Assembly: GCF_030406385.1 (NCBI RefSeq)
Contig: NZ_JAUEPM010000002.1
Span: forward strand, 310,001 to 374,000
Length of the DNA: 64,000 bases
Direction: 5' to 3'
Origin: Microbacterium oryzae
Lineage (GTDB): Bacteria > Actinomycetota > Actinomycetes > Actinomycetales > Microbacteriaceae
Shown: piece by piece, positions 25,755 to 33,340 of the stretch
How positions within the stretch are numbered: the first letter of the stretch is position 1
How the letters are laid out: each line of letters opens with the position of its first letter
Made by a program: the position numbers and the translations under genes
Notes under the pieces: model-generated
Database searches by the model: none
What the model was told of the DNA's origin: nothing
The model's input: the letters and a program-made list of their open reading frames with translations, nothing else

Positions 25755-25822
25755 GGGAGGAGATGTGCATTCGGGAGGAGAGGGTGTGGAGATTCCCTCC
25801 CCCCGAGTGCACATCTCCTCCC
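25755..25822. repeat. Palindromic repeat (family 2), copy 1
   Basis: GGGAGGAGATGTGCA (25755-25769) and its exact reverse complement (25808-25822) flank a 38-bp loop that repeats GGGAGGAG. A relative with the same GGGAGGAGAT arms lies at 51694-51767. It sits between the lhr start and the end of the ABC-F gene. Confidence 0.85.
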
Positions 25823-25859
25823 GGACGGCCGGGCAGTGCGGGGCGAGGTGCCCCGCTCC

Positions 25860-27602
25860 TTACCCGGGCACGCGCTCCGACAGCGCGCCGTCGCGCAGCT
25901 CGAGCACGAGGTCCGGTGCGAGCCGGGCGAGGAACGCCTCGTCGTGACTCACGACGAGCACGGCACCCCGATACGCCCGCAGCGCCTCGAGCAGCTGCTC
26001 GGCGGTGTCGATGTCGAGGTTGTTCGTCGGCTCGTCGAGGATGAGCAGCTGCGGCGGCGGGTCGGCGAGCAGCAGGCGGGCCAGGGCGACGCGGAAGCGC
26101 TCGCCCCCGGAGAGAGTCCGCACGGGGCGGTCGACCGTCGCGCCGCGCAGGAGGAACCGCGCGAGCCGGTTGCGCAGCTCGCGATCCGGCGTATGCGGCG
26201 CGGCTGCCCGCGCGGCCTCGAGCACGGTCGCGTCCTCGTCGAGCCCGTCGACCCGCTGCGGGAGGTAGCCGACGTGCTCGACGTGGAGCTCGGCGACCGG
26301 CGCCTCGTTCGGTGGTGCCGAAGTGCGGGATAGAGCGCTCATATCGCCACTTCCGCACTGCCGAAGCCGAGGCCCGCCGCTCGGTGGTGCCGATGTGGGC
26401 GAAAGCGGGCTCATATCCGCAGTTCCGCACTGCCGGACCGCGGCGGGCTCGAGCGTGGCGGCACGCCCGTCCCCGTCTCCGAGCAGCGATCGCAGCAGCG
26501 TCGACTTCCCGGATCCGTTCGGGCCGATGAGGGCCACGCGCTCGGCACCCTGCATGACCCACGCGCGCTCGCCGCTGCGGAGCGTCGCGATCCGGCGCCC
26601 GGACGAGACGCCCGGGTCCGGCAGGTCGATCCGCACCGTGTCGTCCTCGCGGAGGCGGCTCCCGGCGGCATCCCGAGCCTCACGAGCGGCGGACTCCTTC
26701 TCGCGCATCTCGGTGCTGAGGCGTCCGGCCGACACCTCCGCGGCCATCCGCCGGCCGTGCGCGACGATCTTCGGCACGCGCTTCTCGGCCTCGGCCTTCC
26801 GGGCCGTGCGGGCGCGCCGAGCGAGCTTCACCTCGGCCTCCACGCGCTGGCGCTTCTCCTTCTTGAGTGCCCTGTCCGCGTCGCGCTCGGCCTGCGCGGC
26901 GGCCTCCTGCTCGCCGTCGAGCCACGCCCGCCACCGCGAGTACGCCCCGCCGAACACCGACAGCTCGCTGCCGTAGAGCTCGGCGGTGTCGTCCATCAGC
27001 TCCAGCAGCGCGAGGTCGTGCGAGACGACCACGAGGGCACCGCGCCACGTCCGCACCATGTGGTGCAGGCGCAGCCGCGCGTCATGGTCGAGGTTGTTCG
27101 TCGGCTCGTCGAGCAGCGTGATCGACGCCGACCGCAGTCGGATGCCCGCGATCGCCACGAGCACCGCCTCGCCGCCGGAGAGCGTGCCGACGGTGCGGTC
27201 GAGCGCGTCGGGCGGGAGGCCCGCGTCGGCGAGCGCGACGTGCGCGCGGGCCTCGACGTCCCAGTCGTCGCCGACGGCGTCGAAGTGCGCGGGGTCGACG
27301 TCGCCGGACTCGATGGCGCGCAGCGCGGCGAGCGCGCGGCCGACGCCGAGCAGGTCGGCCACGGGGCGGTCGACGTCGAGCGTGAGCCGCTGCGGCAGGT
27401 AGGCGACGTCGCCGTCGCGCGCGATGTATCCGGCGGTCGGCGTGAGTTCGCCGGCCGCCAGGCGCAGCAGCGTGGACTTGCCGGATCCGTTGCGGCCGAC
27501 GAGGCCGGTGCGGCCGGCGCCGAATGTGCCGCTGACGTCGGACAGCGCGGCCGAGCCGTCGGGCCAGGTGAAGAACAGGTGATCGAAAGTGAGCGCGGGC
27601 AT
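25860..27602 (-). CDS. ABC-F family ATP-binding protein with in-frame repeat insertion
   Basis: A 580-residue protein with two ATPase domains and no membrane part. Domain 1: GRNGSGKST (37-45), LSGGE, LLDEPTNNLD. A long charged linker (about 225-330; KKEKRQRVEAEVKLARRART) follows. Domain 2: GPNGSGKST, LSGGERFRVALARLL, LILDEPTNNLD. Between Walker A and the Q-loop (YLPQRVDGL) of domain 2 there are about 48 extra residues that repeat: VRQCGTADMSPLSPTSAPPS and LRQCGSGDMSALSRTSAPPN. They come from two tandem copies of a palindromic DNA repeat (26309-26434). The frame stays open, so the protein may still work. The ATG at 27602 follows GGAGG. Its cell function (ribosome protection or a translation factor) is not resolved. 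Confidence 0.9.
   Translation of the reverse strand: MPALTFDHLFFTWPDGSAALSDVSGTFGAGRTGLVGRNGSGKSTLLRLAAGELTPTAGYIARDGDVAYLPQRLTLDVDRPVADLLGVGRALAALRAIESGDVDPAHFDAVGDDWDVEARAHVALADAGLPPDALDRTVGTLSGGEAVLVAIAGIRLRSASITLLDEPTNNLDHDARLRLHHMVRTWRGALVVVSHDLALLELMDDTAELYGSELSVFGGAYSRWRAWLDGEQEAAAQAERDADRALKKEKRQRVEAEVKLARRARTARKAEAEKRVPKIVAHGRRMAAEVSAGRLSTEMREKESAAREARDAAGSRLREDDTVRIDLPDPGVSSGRRIATLRSGERAWVMQGAERVALIGPNGSGKSTLLRSLLGDGDGRAATLEPAAVRQCGTADMSPLSPTSAPPSGGPRLRQCGSGDMSALSRTSAPPNEAPVAELHVEHVGYLPQRVDGLDEDATVLEAARAAAPHTPDRELRNRLARFLLRGATVDRPVRTLSGGERFRVALARLLLADPPPQLLILDEPTNNLDIDTAEQLLEALRAYRGAVLVVSHDEAFLARLAPDLVLELRDGALSERVPG
26309..26434. repeat. Two tandem palindromic units (family 6) inside the ABC-F gene
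   Basis: Units at 26309-26363 and 26381-26434, period 72 bp (24 codons). Each starts TCGGTGGTGCCGA and ends TCCGCACTGCCG, with the core GCTCATATC; AGTGCGG near one end pairs with CCGCACT at the other. A whole number of codons keeps the gene open. This is similar in behaviour to the in-frame palindromic elements of Rickettsia. Confidence 0.85.
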
Positions 27603-27905
27603 GAGTGCCTCCGGTGTGCGAGTGGGAATGCACTGACACCGGACGCGCGCCGATGACGGCGGGCGGCTCGCGGCGGGCCTGCGATCAGACCGGCCGGAAT
27701 GCTCCGAGGGGAAGCGGCGAGCGTCGACGGTTCAGCGCGTGAGCGCGTGAGCGTCGATCAGCTTCAACGGCTTCTCCAGACCTCGGGAACAGGACGCCGA
27801 CCACTGTACCCGGATGGCCGCGGTCGCGGAAGAGGAGTCGCCTCGACCCGGAAGAGGGAGGACGGCCCAACGCCTGGCCCGGCCGTCGATCGAGGATGCC
27901 CGCGG
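27603..27905. other. Intergenic stretch with no gene seen
   Basis: Between the ABC-F start and the end of the small membrane gene. It holds the ABC-F ribosome site and a short direct repeat GCGTGAGCGCGTGAGC near 27738. Open frames here have no ribosome site and overlap the next gene in other frames. I see no promoter that I would call. Confidence 0.5.
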
Positions 27906-28337
27906 TCAGAGCTCCTCGAGACCGCCCGCCCGCTTCCGGTCGGCGGTCCGCCCGCCCCACCAGGACACGAGCGACAGCACGGCAGCCGCCGCCGCGAGCC
28001 ACAGCCGAGGGCGAGCCGCGCCCGCCCGGGCGAGGCCGTCATGCAGGCGCGCGTCCAGGGCCTCGCCGAGCTCCGCGAACCCGAGCACCGCACCCGCCGC
28101 ACCGGTGACGATCCCGGCGCGCGCGGCGGGTGGGACGGTGACCTCGTCGCTGCGGAGCGCGGTCCAGGTGACCCATGCCGTGAGCACGGCGACCACGCCC
28201 CGGTAGGCGGCGCGCCGCCCGACCGTGAGCCTGCGCGGGTCGATGAGCGTGAGTCCTGCCGTGAGCGCCGTCGAGACGAGCCCGTTCGCGACGCTGTTCA
28301 CGTCGTTCAGCTGTGCCAGCACCCCGCGGGTCCTCAT
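27906..28337 (-). CDS. Small membrane protein, 143 residues
   Basis: No family is recognised. It has about four hydrophobic segments: NGLVSTALTAGLTLI, YRGVVAVLTAWVTWTAL, ARAGIVTGAAGAVLGFAELG and LWLAAAAAVLSLVSWWGG, and a charged C terminus (DRKRAGGLEEL). The ATG at 28337 overlaps the stop codon of the esterase gene (ATGA), so the two are translated together. Its link with the esterase may be only positional. Confidence 0.72.
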   Translation of the reverse strand: MRTRGVLAQLNDVNSVANGLVSTALTAGLTLIDPRRLTVGRRAAYRGVVAVLTAWVTWTALRSDEVTVPPAARAGIVTGAAGAVLGFAELGEALDARLHDGLARAGAARPRLWLAAAAAVLSLVSWWGGRTADRKRAGGLEEL

Positions 28338-29041
28338 GACTGCTCGCCACCGATCCGGGTGTCGATCGGAGGCACCCGCTGGACAGCACCCGGCGGGCTC
28401 TTCACCTCCGCGTGCTTCAGCAGGAACATCGACAGGTCGTCGAGCTCGCCGGGCGCCACCGCGTGCCCGAGCCCCGGGTAGATCCGCCCCACGAGATCGG
28501 CATGCCGCGGCAGCCAGTCGGTCGTGTGCACGACGAGCGCCTCGGGGATCACGGTGTCGAGCGTGCCGCGGCCCCAGAACACGGGCGGACGGCGCTCGGC
28601 GAGCGACGCGTCGCCCTCGAGCTCGCCCGGCGTCGCGTACCCGGAGAGGTTGGCGCAGAACGCGAACCGCTCGGGTGCGAGTCGCATCGCCTGCAGCGCG
28701 ATGGCGCCGCCCTGCGAGAAGCCGATCAGTCCCACGGTCGGGTCTCCGCCGACCGCCTGCGCGAGCCACTCCAGGAACCGGCGCGCGCCATCCGTCGTTC
28801 TCGCCGCATCGCGGCTCTCGAGCCCCTCGATCGGATACCAGGCGTACCCCGGCTGCGGCCAGGGCATGCCGAGCGGCGCGCGCACGGCGGCGTAGACGAA
28901 GGCGTCGGGCAGCTGCCCCGCGAGGGCGAAGAGGTCGCGCTCGTCGGCGCCGTATCCGTGCAGCAGCACGACCACGGGGCGCCCATCGCGGGGGCCCGAC
29001 CAGCGCACGGCGGCATCGTCCAGGGGAGGCGTCGCTTCCAT
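28334..29041 (-). CDS. Alpha/beta hydrolase, phospholipase/carboxylesterase type
   Basis: A 235-residue soluble hydrolase. LLHGYGADERDLFAL is the oxyanion-hole region of the PF02230-type carboxylesterases. The catalytic serine is in GFSQGGAIAL, the acid in RGTLDTVIPEA, and the histidine in YPGLGHAVAPGE. The C-terminal tail of about 20 residues (SPPGAVQRVPPIDTRIGGEQ) is an extension with no fold signature. It would hydrolyse short-chain esters or lysophospholipids. The ATG at 29041 has CACGAT 6 nt upstream. It forms a two-gene unit with the small membrane protein. Confidence 0.88.
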   Translation of the reverse strand: MEATPPLDDAAVRWSGPRDGRPVVVLLHGYGADERDLFALAGQLPDAFVYAAVRAPLGMPWPQPGYAWYPIEGLESRDAARTTDGARRFLEWLAQAVGGDPTVGLIGFSQGGAIALQAMRLAPERFAFCANLSGYATPGELEGDASLAERRPPVFWGRGTLDTVIPEALVVHTTDWLPRHADLVGRIYPGLGHAVAPGELDDLSMFLLKHAEVKSPPGAVQRVPPIDTRIGGEQS

Positions 29042-29128
29042 GCCTCCATCGTGGCGCACACCGCGGACATCCGCCCCGGCCCGCCCCGCCGTGCGGGGAT
29101 TCCGTGGGGGAGGGGGTAGAAAGGACGC

Positions 29129-29752
29129 ATGCCGGTCCGCACGCCTGACCCCGATCCCGAAGAGCTCCCCGACGAGCCGCGGCTGCCATCCGACCTGGGT
29201 GCCAGCGGCATCGGAGCGGTGCCGGGCGGGTCGTCGAACCCCGGATGGCTGAGCGAGTTCGAGCTCGAGTCCGTCCGCCGCCGGCTGCCGATGCTGTACG
29301 TCGAGGCGGTCCCGGTGCGCACGGATGGCGTGGGCCAGGTGACCGACGTCGGCATCCTGCTGCGCTCGACGAGCATGGGCGACCTCAAGCGCACCATCGT
29401 CTCCGGCCGCGTGCGGTACGGCGAGACCGTGCGCGACGCCCTCTTCCGCCACCTCGAGAACGACCTCGGGCCGATGGCGTTCCCGCTGCTGCCGCCGCAG
29501 CCCACGCCGTTCACGGTCGCGGAGTACTTCCCGATTCCCGGTGTGACGGCGTTCCACGACGACCGGCAGCACGCGGTGTCGCTCGCGTTCGTCGTGCCGG
29601 TCACGGGCACGTGCGAGCCGCGCCAGGACGCGCTCGAGGTGACGTGGATGCCGCCCGAGGAGGCGGCGTCCGATACGCTCGCCGCCGAGATGGAGGGCGG
29701 CCGCGGCTCCCTCATCCGGATGGCGCTGGCCTCGGTCGGCGCTCTGCGGTAA
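29129..29752 (+). CDS. NUDIX-like protein (DUF4916 type) with degenerate Nudix box
   Basis: A 207-residue soluble protein. After a disordered acidic head (1-45) comes a Nudix-like fold: LYVEAVPVRTDGVGQVTDVG, then ILLRSTSMGDLKRTIVSGRV and RYGETVRDALFRHLENDLGP. The last segment lies where the Nudix box GX5EX7REUXEEXGU should be. G and the first E are kept, but REUXEE reads RHLENDL, so normal metal-dependent pyrophosphate hydrolysis is doubtful. The family is conserved in actinobacteria, and the altered box is probably shared by the family rather than a local defect. TAGAAA lies 6 nt before the ATG. Confidence 0.8.
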   Translation: MPVRTPDPDPEELPDEPRLPSDLGASGIGAVPGGSSNPGWLSEFELESVRRRLPMLYVEAVPVRTDGVGQVTDVGILLRSTSMGDLKRTIVSGRVRYGETVRDALFRHLENDLGPMAFPLLPPQPTPFTVAEYFPIPGVTAFHDDRQHAVSLAFVVPVTGTCEPRQDALEVTWMPPEEAASDTLAAEMEGGRGSLIRMALASVGALR

Positions 29753-29790
29753 CGGACGCAGGGCCCGCTGCGCGCGGCGACTGTTTCCTC

Positions 29791-29830
29791 GCGTGACGGG
29801 GCGTTTCGCCGCGTGACGGGGGATGACGGG
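29791..29830 (+). promoter_or_regulatory. Phased TGACGG sites before the TSUP gene
   Basis: GCGTGACGGG at 29791-29800 and 29811-29820 and GATGACGGG at 29822-29830. The three TGACGG cores start at 29794, 29814 and 29824, spaced 20 and 10 bp apart and so on the same face of the helix. They lie 53-92 bp before the start codon. A similar trio precedes the sulfite reductase operon (38219-38256). Confidence 0.5.
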
Positions 29831-29869
29831 CGGGACGTAACGTCTTACCGGGCGGAGGCCATCCGCCCC

Positions 29870-29875
29870 TAGCGT
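29870..29875 (+). promoter_or_regulatory. -10 box TAGCGT of leaderless gene 29883
   Basis: TAGCGT, 7 nt, then ATG. The phased TGACGG sites end 39 bp upstream of this box, a position where an activator could act. Confidence 0.55.
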
Positions 29876-29882
29876 CGTCGGC

Positions 29883-30785
29883 ATGCAGACACTCGTCCTC
29901 CTCGCCCTGATCGGCTTCGCAGCTCAGCTCGTCGACGGGGCGCTGGGGATGGCGTACGGCGTGACGTCGACGACGCTGCTGCTGACGGTGGGCGCCGCGC
30001 CCGCCGCGGCCAGCGCCTCGGTGCACCTCGCGGAGATCGGGACGACCCTTGCGTCCGGGATCGCCCACTGGCGATTCGGCAACGTCGACTGGCGCACGGT
30101 GCTGAAGATCGGCGTGCCGGGAGCGGTCGGGGCGTTCGCCGGCGCGACGTTCCTGTCGGGGCTGTCGACGGAGGCCGCCGCGCCGATCACGTCGGGGATC
30201 CTCCTCGCGCTGGGGTCGTACATCCTCGTGCGGTTCACGGTGCGCGGGCTGCCGCGACGGCGCGGGGACAGGCCGCTGCCGCTGGGGTTCCTCGCGCCGC
30301 TCGGCCTGGTCGGCGGCTTCCTCGACGCCTCGGGTGGCGGCGGATGGGGCCCCGTCGGCACGCCGGCCCTCCTCTCGAGCGGGCGCCTCGAGCCGCGGAA
30401 GGTCATCGGGACGATCGACACGAGCGAGTTCCTCGTCGCGATCGCCGCGTCGGCCGGGTTCCTCGTGGGGCTCGGCGCCGGTGGCTTCGACCTCGGCTGG
30501 GTGCTGACGCTGCTGATCGGCGGGGTGGCGGCGGCGCCGCTCGCGGCCTGGCTCGTGCGGAAGCTCCCCGCCCGCGTCCTCGGCTCGCTGGTCGGGGGCC
30601 TCATCGTGCTCACCAACACGCGGACGCTGCTGCGCGCGACGGGCGTCGGCGACACGGTCGTCGGATGGTCGCTCATCGCGATCGCGCTGGTATGGGCCGC
30701 CGCGGTCGGATGGTCGCTCCGTGCGCACCGCATCGAGCGTCGCGGGGCGCCGGCGGCGGTGCAGCCCGCGCTCGTGGGGGAGTAG
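29883..30785 (+). CDS. TSUP family (TauE/SafE) anion exporter
   Basis: A 300-residue membrane protein with about eight helices in two repeats. The first repeat is GFAAQLVDGALGMAYGVTST, and the second is GLVGGFLDASGGGGWGPVGT; these are the paired TauE/SafE signatures. Members export sulfite or organosulfonates, or import sulfate. It converges on the sulfate assimilation operon and shares candidate TGACGG sites with it, so a role in sulfite or sulfate transport is likely. The protein appears leaderless, with a -10 box 7 nt before the ATG. Confidence 0.9.
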   Translation: MQTLVLLALIGFAAQLVDGALGMAYGVTSTTLLLTVGAAPAAASASVHLAEIGTTLASGIAHWRFGNVDWRTVLKIGVPGAVGAFAGATFLSGLSTEAAAPITSGILLALGSYILVRFTVRGLPRRRGDRPLPLGFLAPLGLVGGFLDASGGGGWGPVGTPALLSSGRLEPRKVIGTIDTSEFLVAIAASAGFLVGLGAGGFDLGWVLTLLIGGVAAAPLAAWLVRKLPARVLGSLVGGLIVLTNTRTLLRATGVGDTVVGWSLIAIALVWAAAVGWSLRAHRIERRGAPAAVQPALVGE

Positions 30786-30830
30786 GGAGCCCGGGCCTGC
30801 GTTCCGCCCGCGCGCGGGACGCACGCCGCA

Positions 30831-30856
30831 GGCCCCGGGCCGAAGAGCCCGGGGCC
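30831..30856. terminator. Bidirectional hairpin between TSUP and ferredoxin genes
   Basis: GGCCCCGGGC and its exact complement with a 6-nt loop (CGAAGA). A weaker pairing GCCTGCG/CGCAGGC lies just before it. The site is between two converging transcripts. Confidence 0.8.
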
Positions 30857-30885
30857 TGCCGTCGTGCGGGAGAGGAAGCCCGCGC

Positions 30886-31206
30886 CTACTCGCCCTGCGG
30901 GGGGAGCGACGCCACGACCGGATGGTCCTTCGCGATCACGCCGACCTTGGATGCGCCGCCAGGCGATCCGATGTCGTCGAAGAACTCGACGTTCGCCTTG
31001 TAGTAGTCCTGCCACTCGTCCGGCAGGTCGTCCTCGTAGTAGATCGCCTCGACCGGGCACACCGGCTCGCAGGCGCCGCAGTCCACGCACTCATCCGGGT
31101 GGATGTACAGCGACCGCTCGCCCTCGTAGATGCAGTCCACCGGGCACTCATCGATGCAGGCGCGGTCCTTGACGTCCACGCAGGGCAGGGCGATGACGTA
31201 CGTCAT
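30886..31206 (-). CDS. fdxA: Seven-iron ferredoxin (3Fe-4S/4Fe-4S)
   Basis: A 106-residue ferredoxin of the FdxA type. One cluster is bound by cysteines in [17 protein letters not shown] and CP near the other end. The 4Fe-4S cluster is bound by [12 protein letters not shown]. The C-terminal half has the acidic long-chain extension typical of actinobacterial FdxA. The ATG at 31206 overlaps the end of the reductase gene. Position after a NADPH:ferredoxin reductase in the sulfate operon shows its job: to carry electrons from NADPH to the sulfite reductase, and perhaps to the APS reductase. Confidence 0.93.
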   Translation of the reverse strand: MTYVIALPCVDVKDRACIDECPVDCIYEGERSLYIHPDECVDCGACEPVCPVEAIYYEDDLPDEWQDYYKANVEFFDDIGSPGGASKVGVIAKDHPVVASLPPQGE

Positions 31207-32549
31207 GAGCGAGCGAGCGCGTCGGCGCGCGAGATCTCGACCTGGTCCTCGCGCGGCACGACCTTCACGCGCTCGCGCTGGTGACGGTGCGTCTCGCCGA
31301 GGCCGCGCTCGTGCGCGTCGAGGGCGAGCCAGCCGTCCCAGGTCGTGTACGCCACGTCGCGCTCATCGAGCAGCGCGACGACATCGGCGGTCGCGGGGGT
31401 CGGCAGCGCGTCGGCCGCGGCGTCCTCGACGAGGTGCTCCACGGTCTCCATGGCGTCGGACTTGGTGTGCCCGATGAGCCCGACGGGTCCGCGCTTGATC
31501 CACCCGGTCGCATAGAGCCCTGGCTGCACGCGGCCCTCGACGTTCGGAATCACGCCGCGGGCGGCGTCGAACGGCGCACCCTCGACGCGCGTGCCGTAGT
31601 ATCCGACCGCGCGGTAGATCGCCTGCAGGGGGTACTCCGCGAACTCTCCGGTGCCGACGACCCGCCCATCCTCGACGCGCGTGCGCTCGAAGCGCATCCC
31701 CTCGACGCGCTCGTCGCCGAGCACCTCGACGGGCGCGTGCCAGAAGTGCAGGTGCAGGCGACGGAAGGCTCCGGTCGACCCGCGTCCGAGCCACGACTTC
31801 ATGGTCCGCAGCATGATCTTCATCTGGTTGTTCGGCGCCGCAGCGGGGTCGACGCCCTCGAAGTCCGCCTCGTCGAGCACGATGTCGACGCCGCGCACCT
31901 CGCCGAGCTCGCGCAGCTCGATGGGCGTGAACTTGATGTCAGCGGGTCCGCGGCGTCCGAAGACGTGCACGTCGGTGACGGCGGAGCCCTCGAGGCCCTC
32001 GAGCACGTTGTCGGGCACCTCGGTCGAGCGGAGGTCCTCGGGCAGCTTCGCGAGCACGCGGGCGACGTCGAGCGCGACGTTGCCGTTGCCGATCACGGCG
32101 ACCTGCTGCGCGTCGAGCGGCCAGGTGCGCGGCACGTCGGGGTGCCCGTCGAACCAGGCCACGAAATCGGCCGCTCCGTGCGAGCCGGTCTTCTCGATCC
32201 CCGGGATGCCCAGAGCGGCATCGCGGATGGCCCCCGTCGCCAGGATGACGGCGTGGTACCTCTCCTGCAGCTCGTCGAGCGAGACGTCGCGTCCGACCTC
32301 GACGTTGCCGATGAAGCGGATGCGACCCGAGTCGAGCATCTCGTGCAGCGAGTTGACGATGCCCTTGATGCGCGGATGGTCGGGGGCGACTCCGTAGCGG
32401 ATGAGCCCGTAGGGCGCGGGGAGCGACTCGAGCAGGTCGATCGACACCGATCCTCCGGCCTCCGCCACGGCGTTCGCGAGGAGGTTTCCGGCGTAGATCC
32501 CGGCGGGGCCGGCGCCGACGATCGCGACGCGCAGGTTGTCGAGGCTCAC
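31203..32549 (-). CDS. fprA: Ferredoxin-NADP reductase, FprA/adrenodoxin reductase type
   Basis: A 448-residue flavoprotein. The FAD-binding [17 protein letters not shown] is near the start, [17 protein letters not shown] is the adrenodoxin reductase signature (about 48-64), and [13 protein letters not shown] is the NADP-binding site. The C-terminal segment [20 protein letters not shown] is also typical. It transfers electrons from NADPH to ferredoxin. The GTG start at 32549 overlaps the stop of the methyltransferase gene. The pairing with fdxA in one operon gives the pathway its own electron supply. Confidence 0.94.
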   Translation of the reverse strand: MSLDNLRVAIVGAGPAGIYAGNLLANAVAEAGGSVSIDLLESLPAPYGLIRYGVAPDHPRIKGIVNSLHEMLDSGRIRFIGNVEVGRDVSLDELQERYHAVILATGAIRDAALGIPGIEKTGSHGAADFVAWFDGHPDVPRTWPLDAQQVAVIGNGNVALDVARVLAKLPEDLRSTEVPDNVLEGLEGSAVTDVHVFGRRGPADIKFTPIELRELGEVRGVDIVLDEADFEGVDPAAAPNNQMKIMLRTMKSWLGRGSTGAFRRLHLHFWHAPVEVLGDERVEGMRFERTRVEDGRVVGTGEFAEYPLQAIYRAVGYYGTRVEGAPFDAARGVIPNVEGRVQPGLYATGWIKRGPVGLIGHTKSDAMETVEHLVEDAAADALPTPATADVVALLDERDVAYTTWDGWLALDAHERGLGETHRHQRERVKVVPREDQVEISRADALARS

Positions 32550-33340
32550 AGGGCTGCCTTTCGTTCGGAGTCGTCGTGCAGGGCGTCGACGAGCTCGGCT
32601 GGTGCATACGGGCTCACGGTCACCACGTCGCCGATCACGACGACGGCCGGGTTGCGGACCTTGCGCTCCGCCGCCTGGTACGCGATGGTCTGCAGGGTGC
32701 CGAAGGTGACGCGCTGACGGGGCCCATAGCCATCCTCCACGATCGCCACGGGGCAGTCGCCGCCGCGGCGGCCGGCTCCCAGGACATGCGCGGAATGCGC
32801 GAGGGTGCCCACGCCCATGAGCAGCACGACGGTGTGGTCGCGGCCGCCGCCGACGTCGGCGATCTGATCGTGCCCGGAGACGACGGTGAACGACGCCGCG
32901 AGGCCGCGCTGCGTGAGCGGGATGCTCGCGACCGCCGGCACGGATGTCGCGCTCGTCACACCGGGAACGACCTCCACCTGCAGGCCGGCGGCTCGGCAGC
33001 GGAGGAGCTCCTCGCCGCCGCGCCCGAAGATGAACGGGTCGCCGCCCTTCAGCCGCACGACGTCGCGTCCGGCGAGCGCGAGCTCGACGAGCAGCTCCGA
33101 GATCGCGTCCTGCGGGACGGGGTGATGGCCGGGCGTTTTACCGACGTCGATGATCTCCGCGCGGATGGCCACGCCGTCGGCGACGAGACCGTCGAGCACG
33201 CCGCGCGCGCCCAGTCGGTCGGCGACGATGACGTCGGCGCTCTCGATCGCGCGGAGGCCGCGCAGCGTGAGCAGGCCCGCGTCGCCGGGTCCCGCGCCGA
33301 CGAGGGTGACGATGCCCTCGCGGCCATCCGCCTCACTCAC
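32546..33340 (-). CDS. cobA: Uroporphyrinogen-III C-methyltransferase
   Basis: A 264-residue SAM-dependent methyltransferase that adds two methyl groups to uroporphyrinogen III to make precorrin-2, the precursor of sirohaem. Motifs: VTLVGAGPGDAGLLTLRG near the start, RLKGGDPFIFGRGGEE (about 103-118), VVPGVTSAT and GIPLTQRG-like SIPLTQRGLAASF. No CysG-type dehydrogenase/chelatase domain is present, so the last sirohaem steps are done elsewhere. The GTG start at 33340 overlaps cysN by 8 bp. In this operon it supplies the cofactor of sulfite reductase. Confidence 0.93.
   Translation of the reverse strand: MSEADGREGIVTLVGAGPGDAGLLTLRGLRAIESADVIVADRLGARGVLDGLVADGVAIRAEIIDVGKTPGHHPVPQDAISELLVELALAGRDVVRLKGGDPFIFGRGGEELLRCRAAGLQVEVVPGVTSATSVPAVASIPLTQRGLAASFTVVSGHDQIADVGGGRDHTVVLLMGVGTLAHSAHVLGAGRRGGDCPVAIVEDGYGPRQRVTFGTLQTIAYQAAERKVRNPAVVVIGDVVTVSPYAPAELVDALHDDSERKAAL

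Noticed and set aside
25668..25814. Longer N terminus for Lhr from 25814
   Set aside because: It runs through a palindromic repeat, is Pro/Ser/Cys-rich and unlike Lhr; the GTG at 25667 has a start signal and homology begins there.
25755..27602. Insertion sequence or mobile island around the ABC-F gene
   Set aside because: No transposase, integrase or target duplication is seen; codon use of the gene is like its neighbours.
27685..28002. A 105-residue minus-strand gene upstream of and overlapping the small membrane gene
   Set aside because: It overlaps a better gene on the same strand in another frame, is Arg/Gly-rich and has no ribosome site or -10 box.
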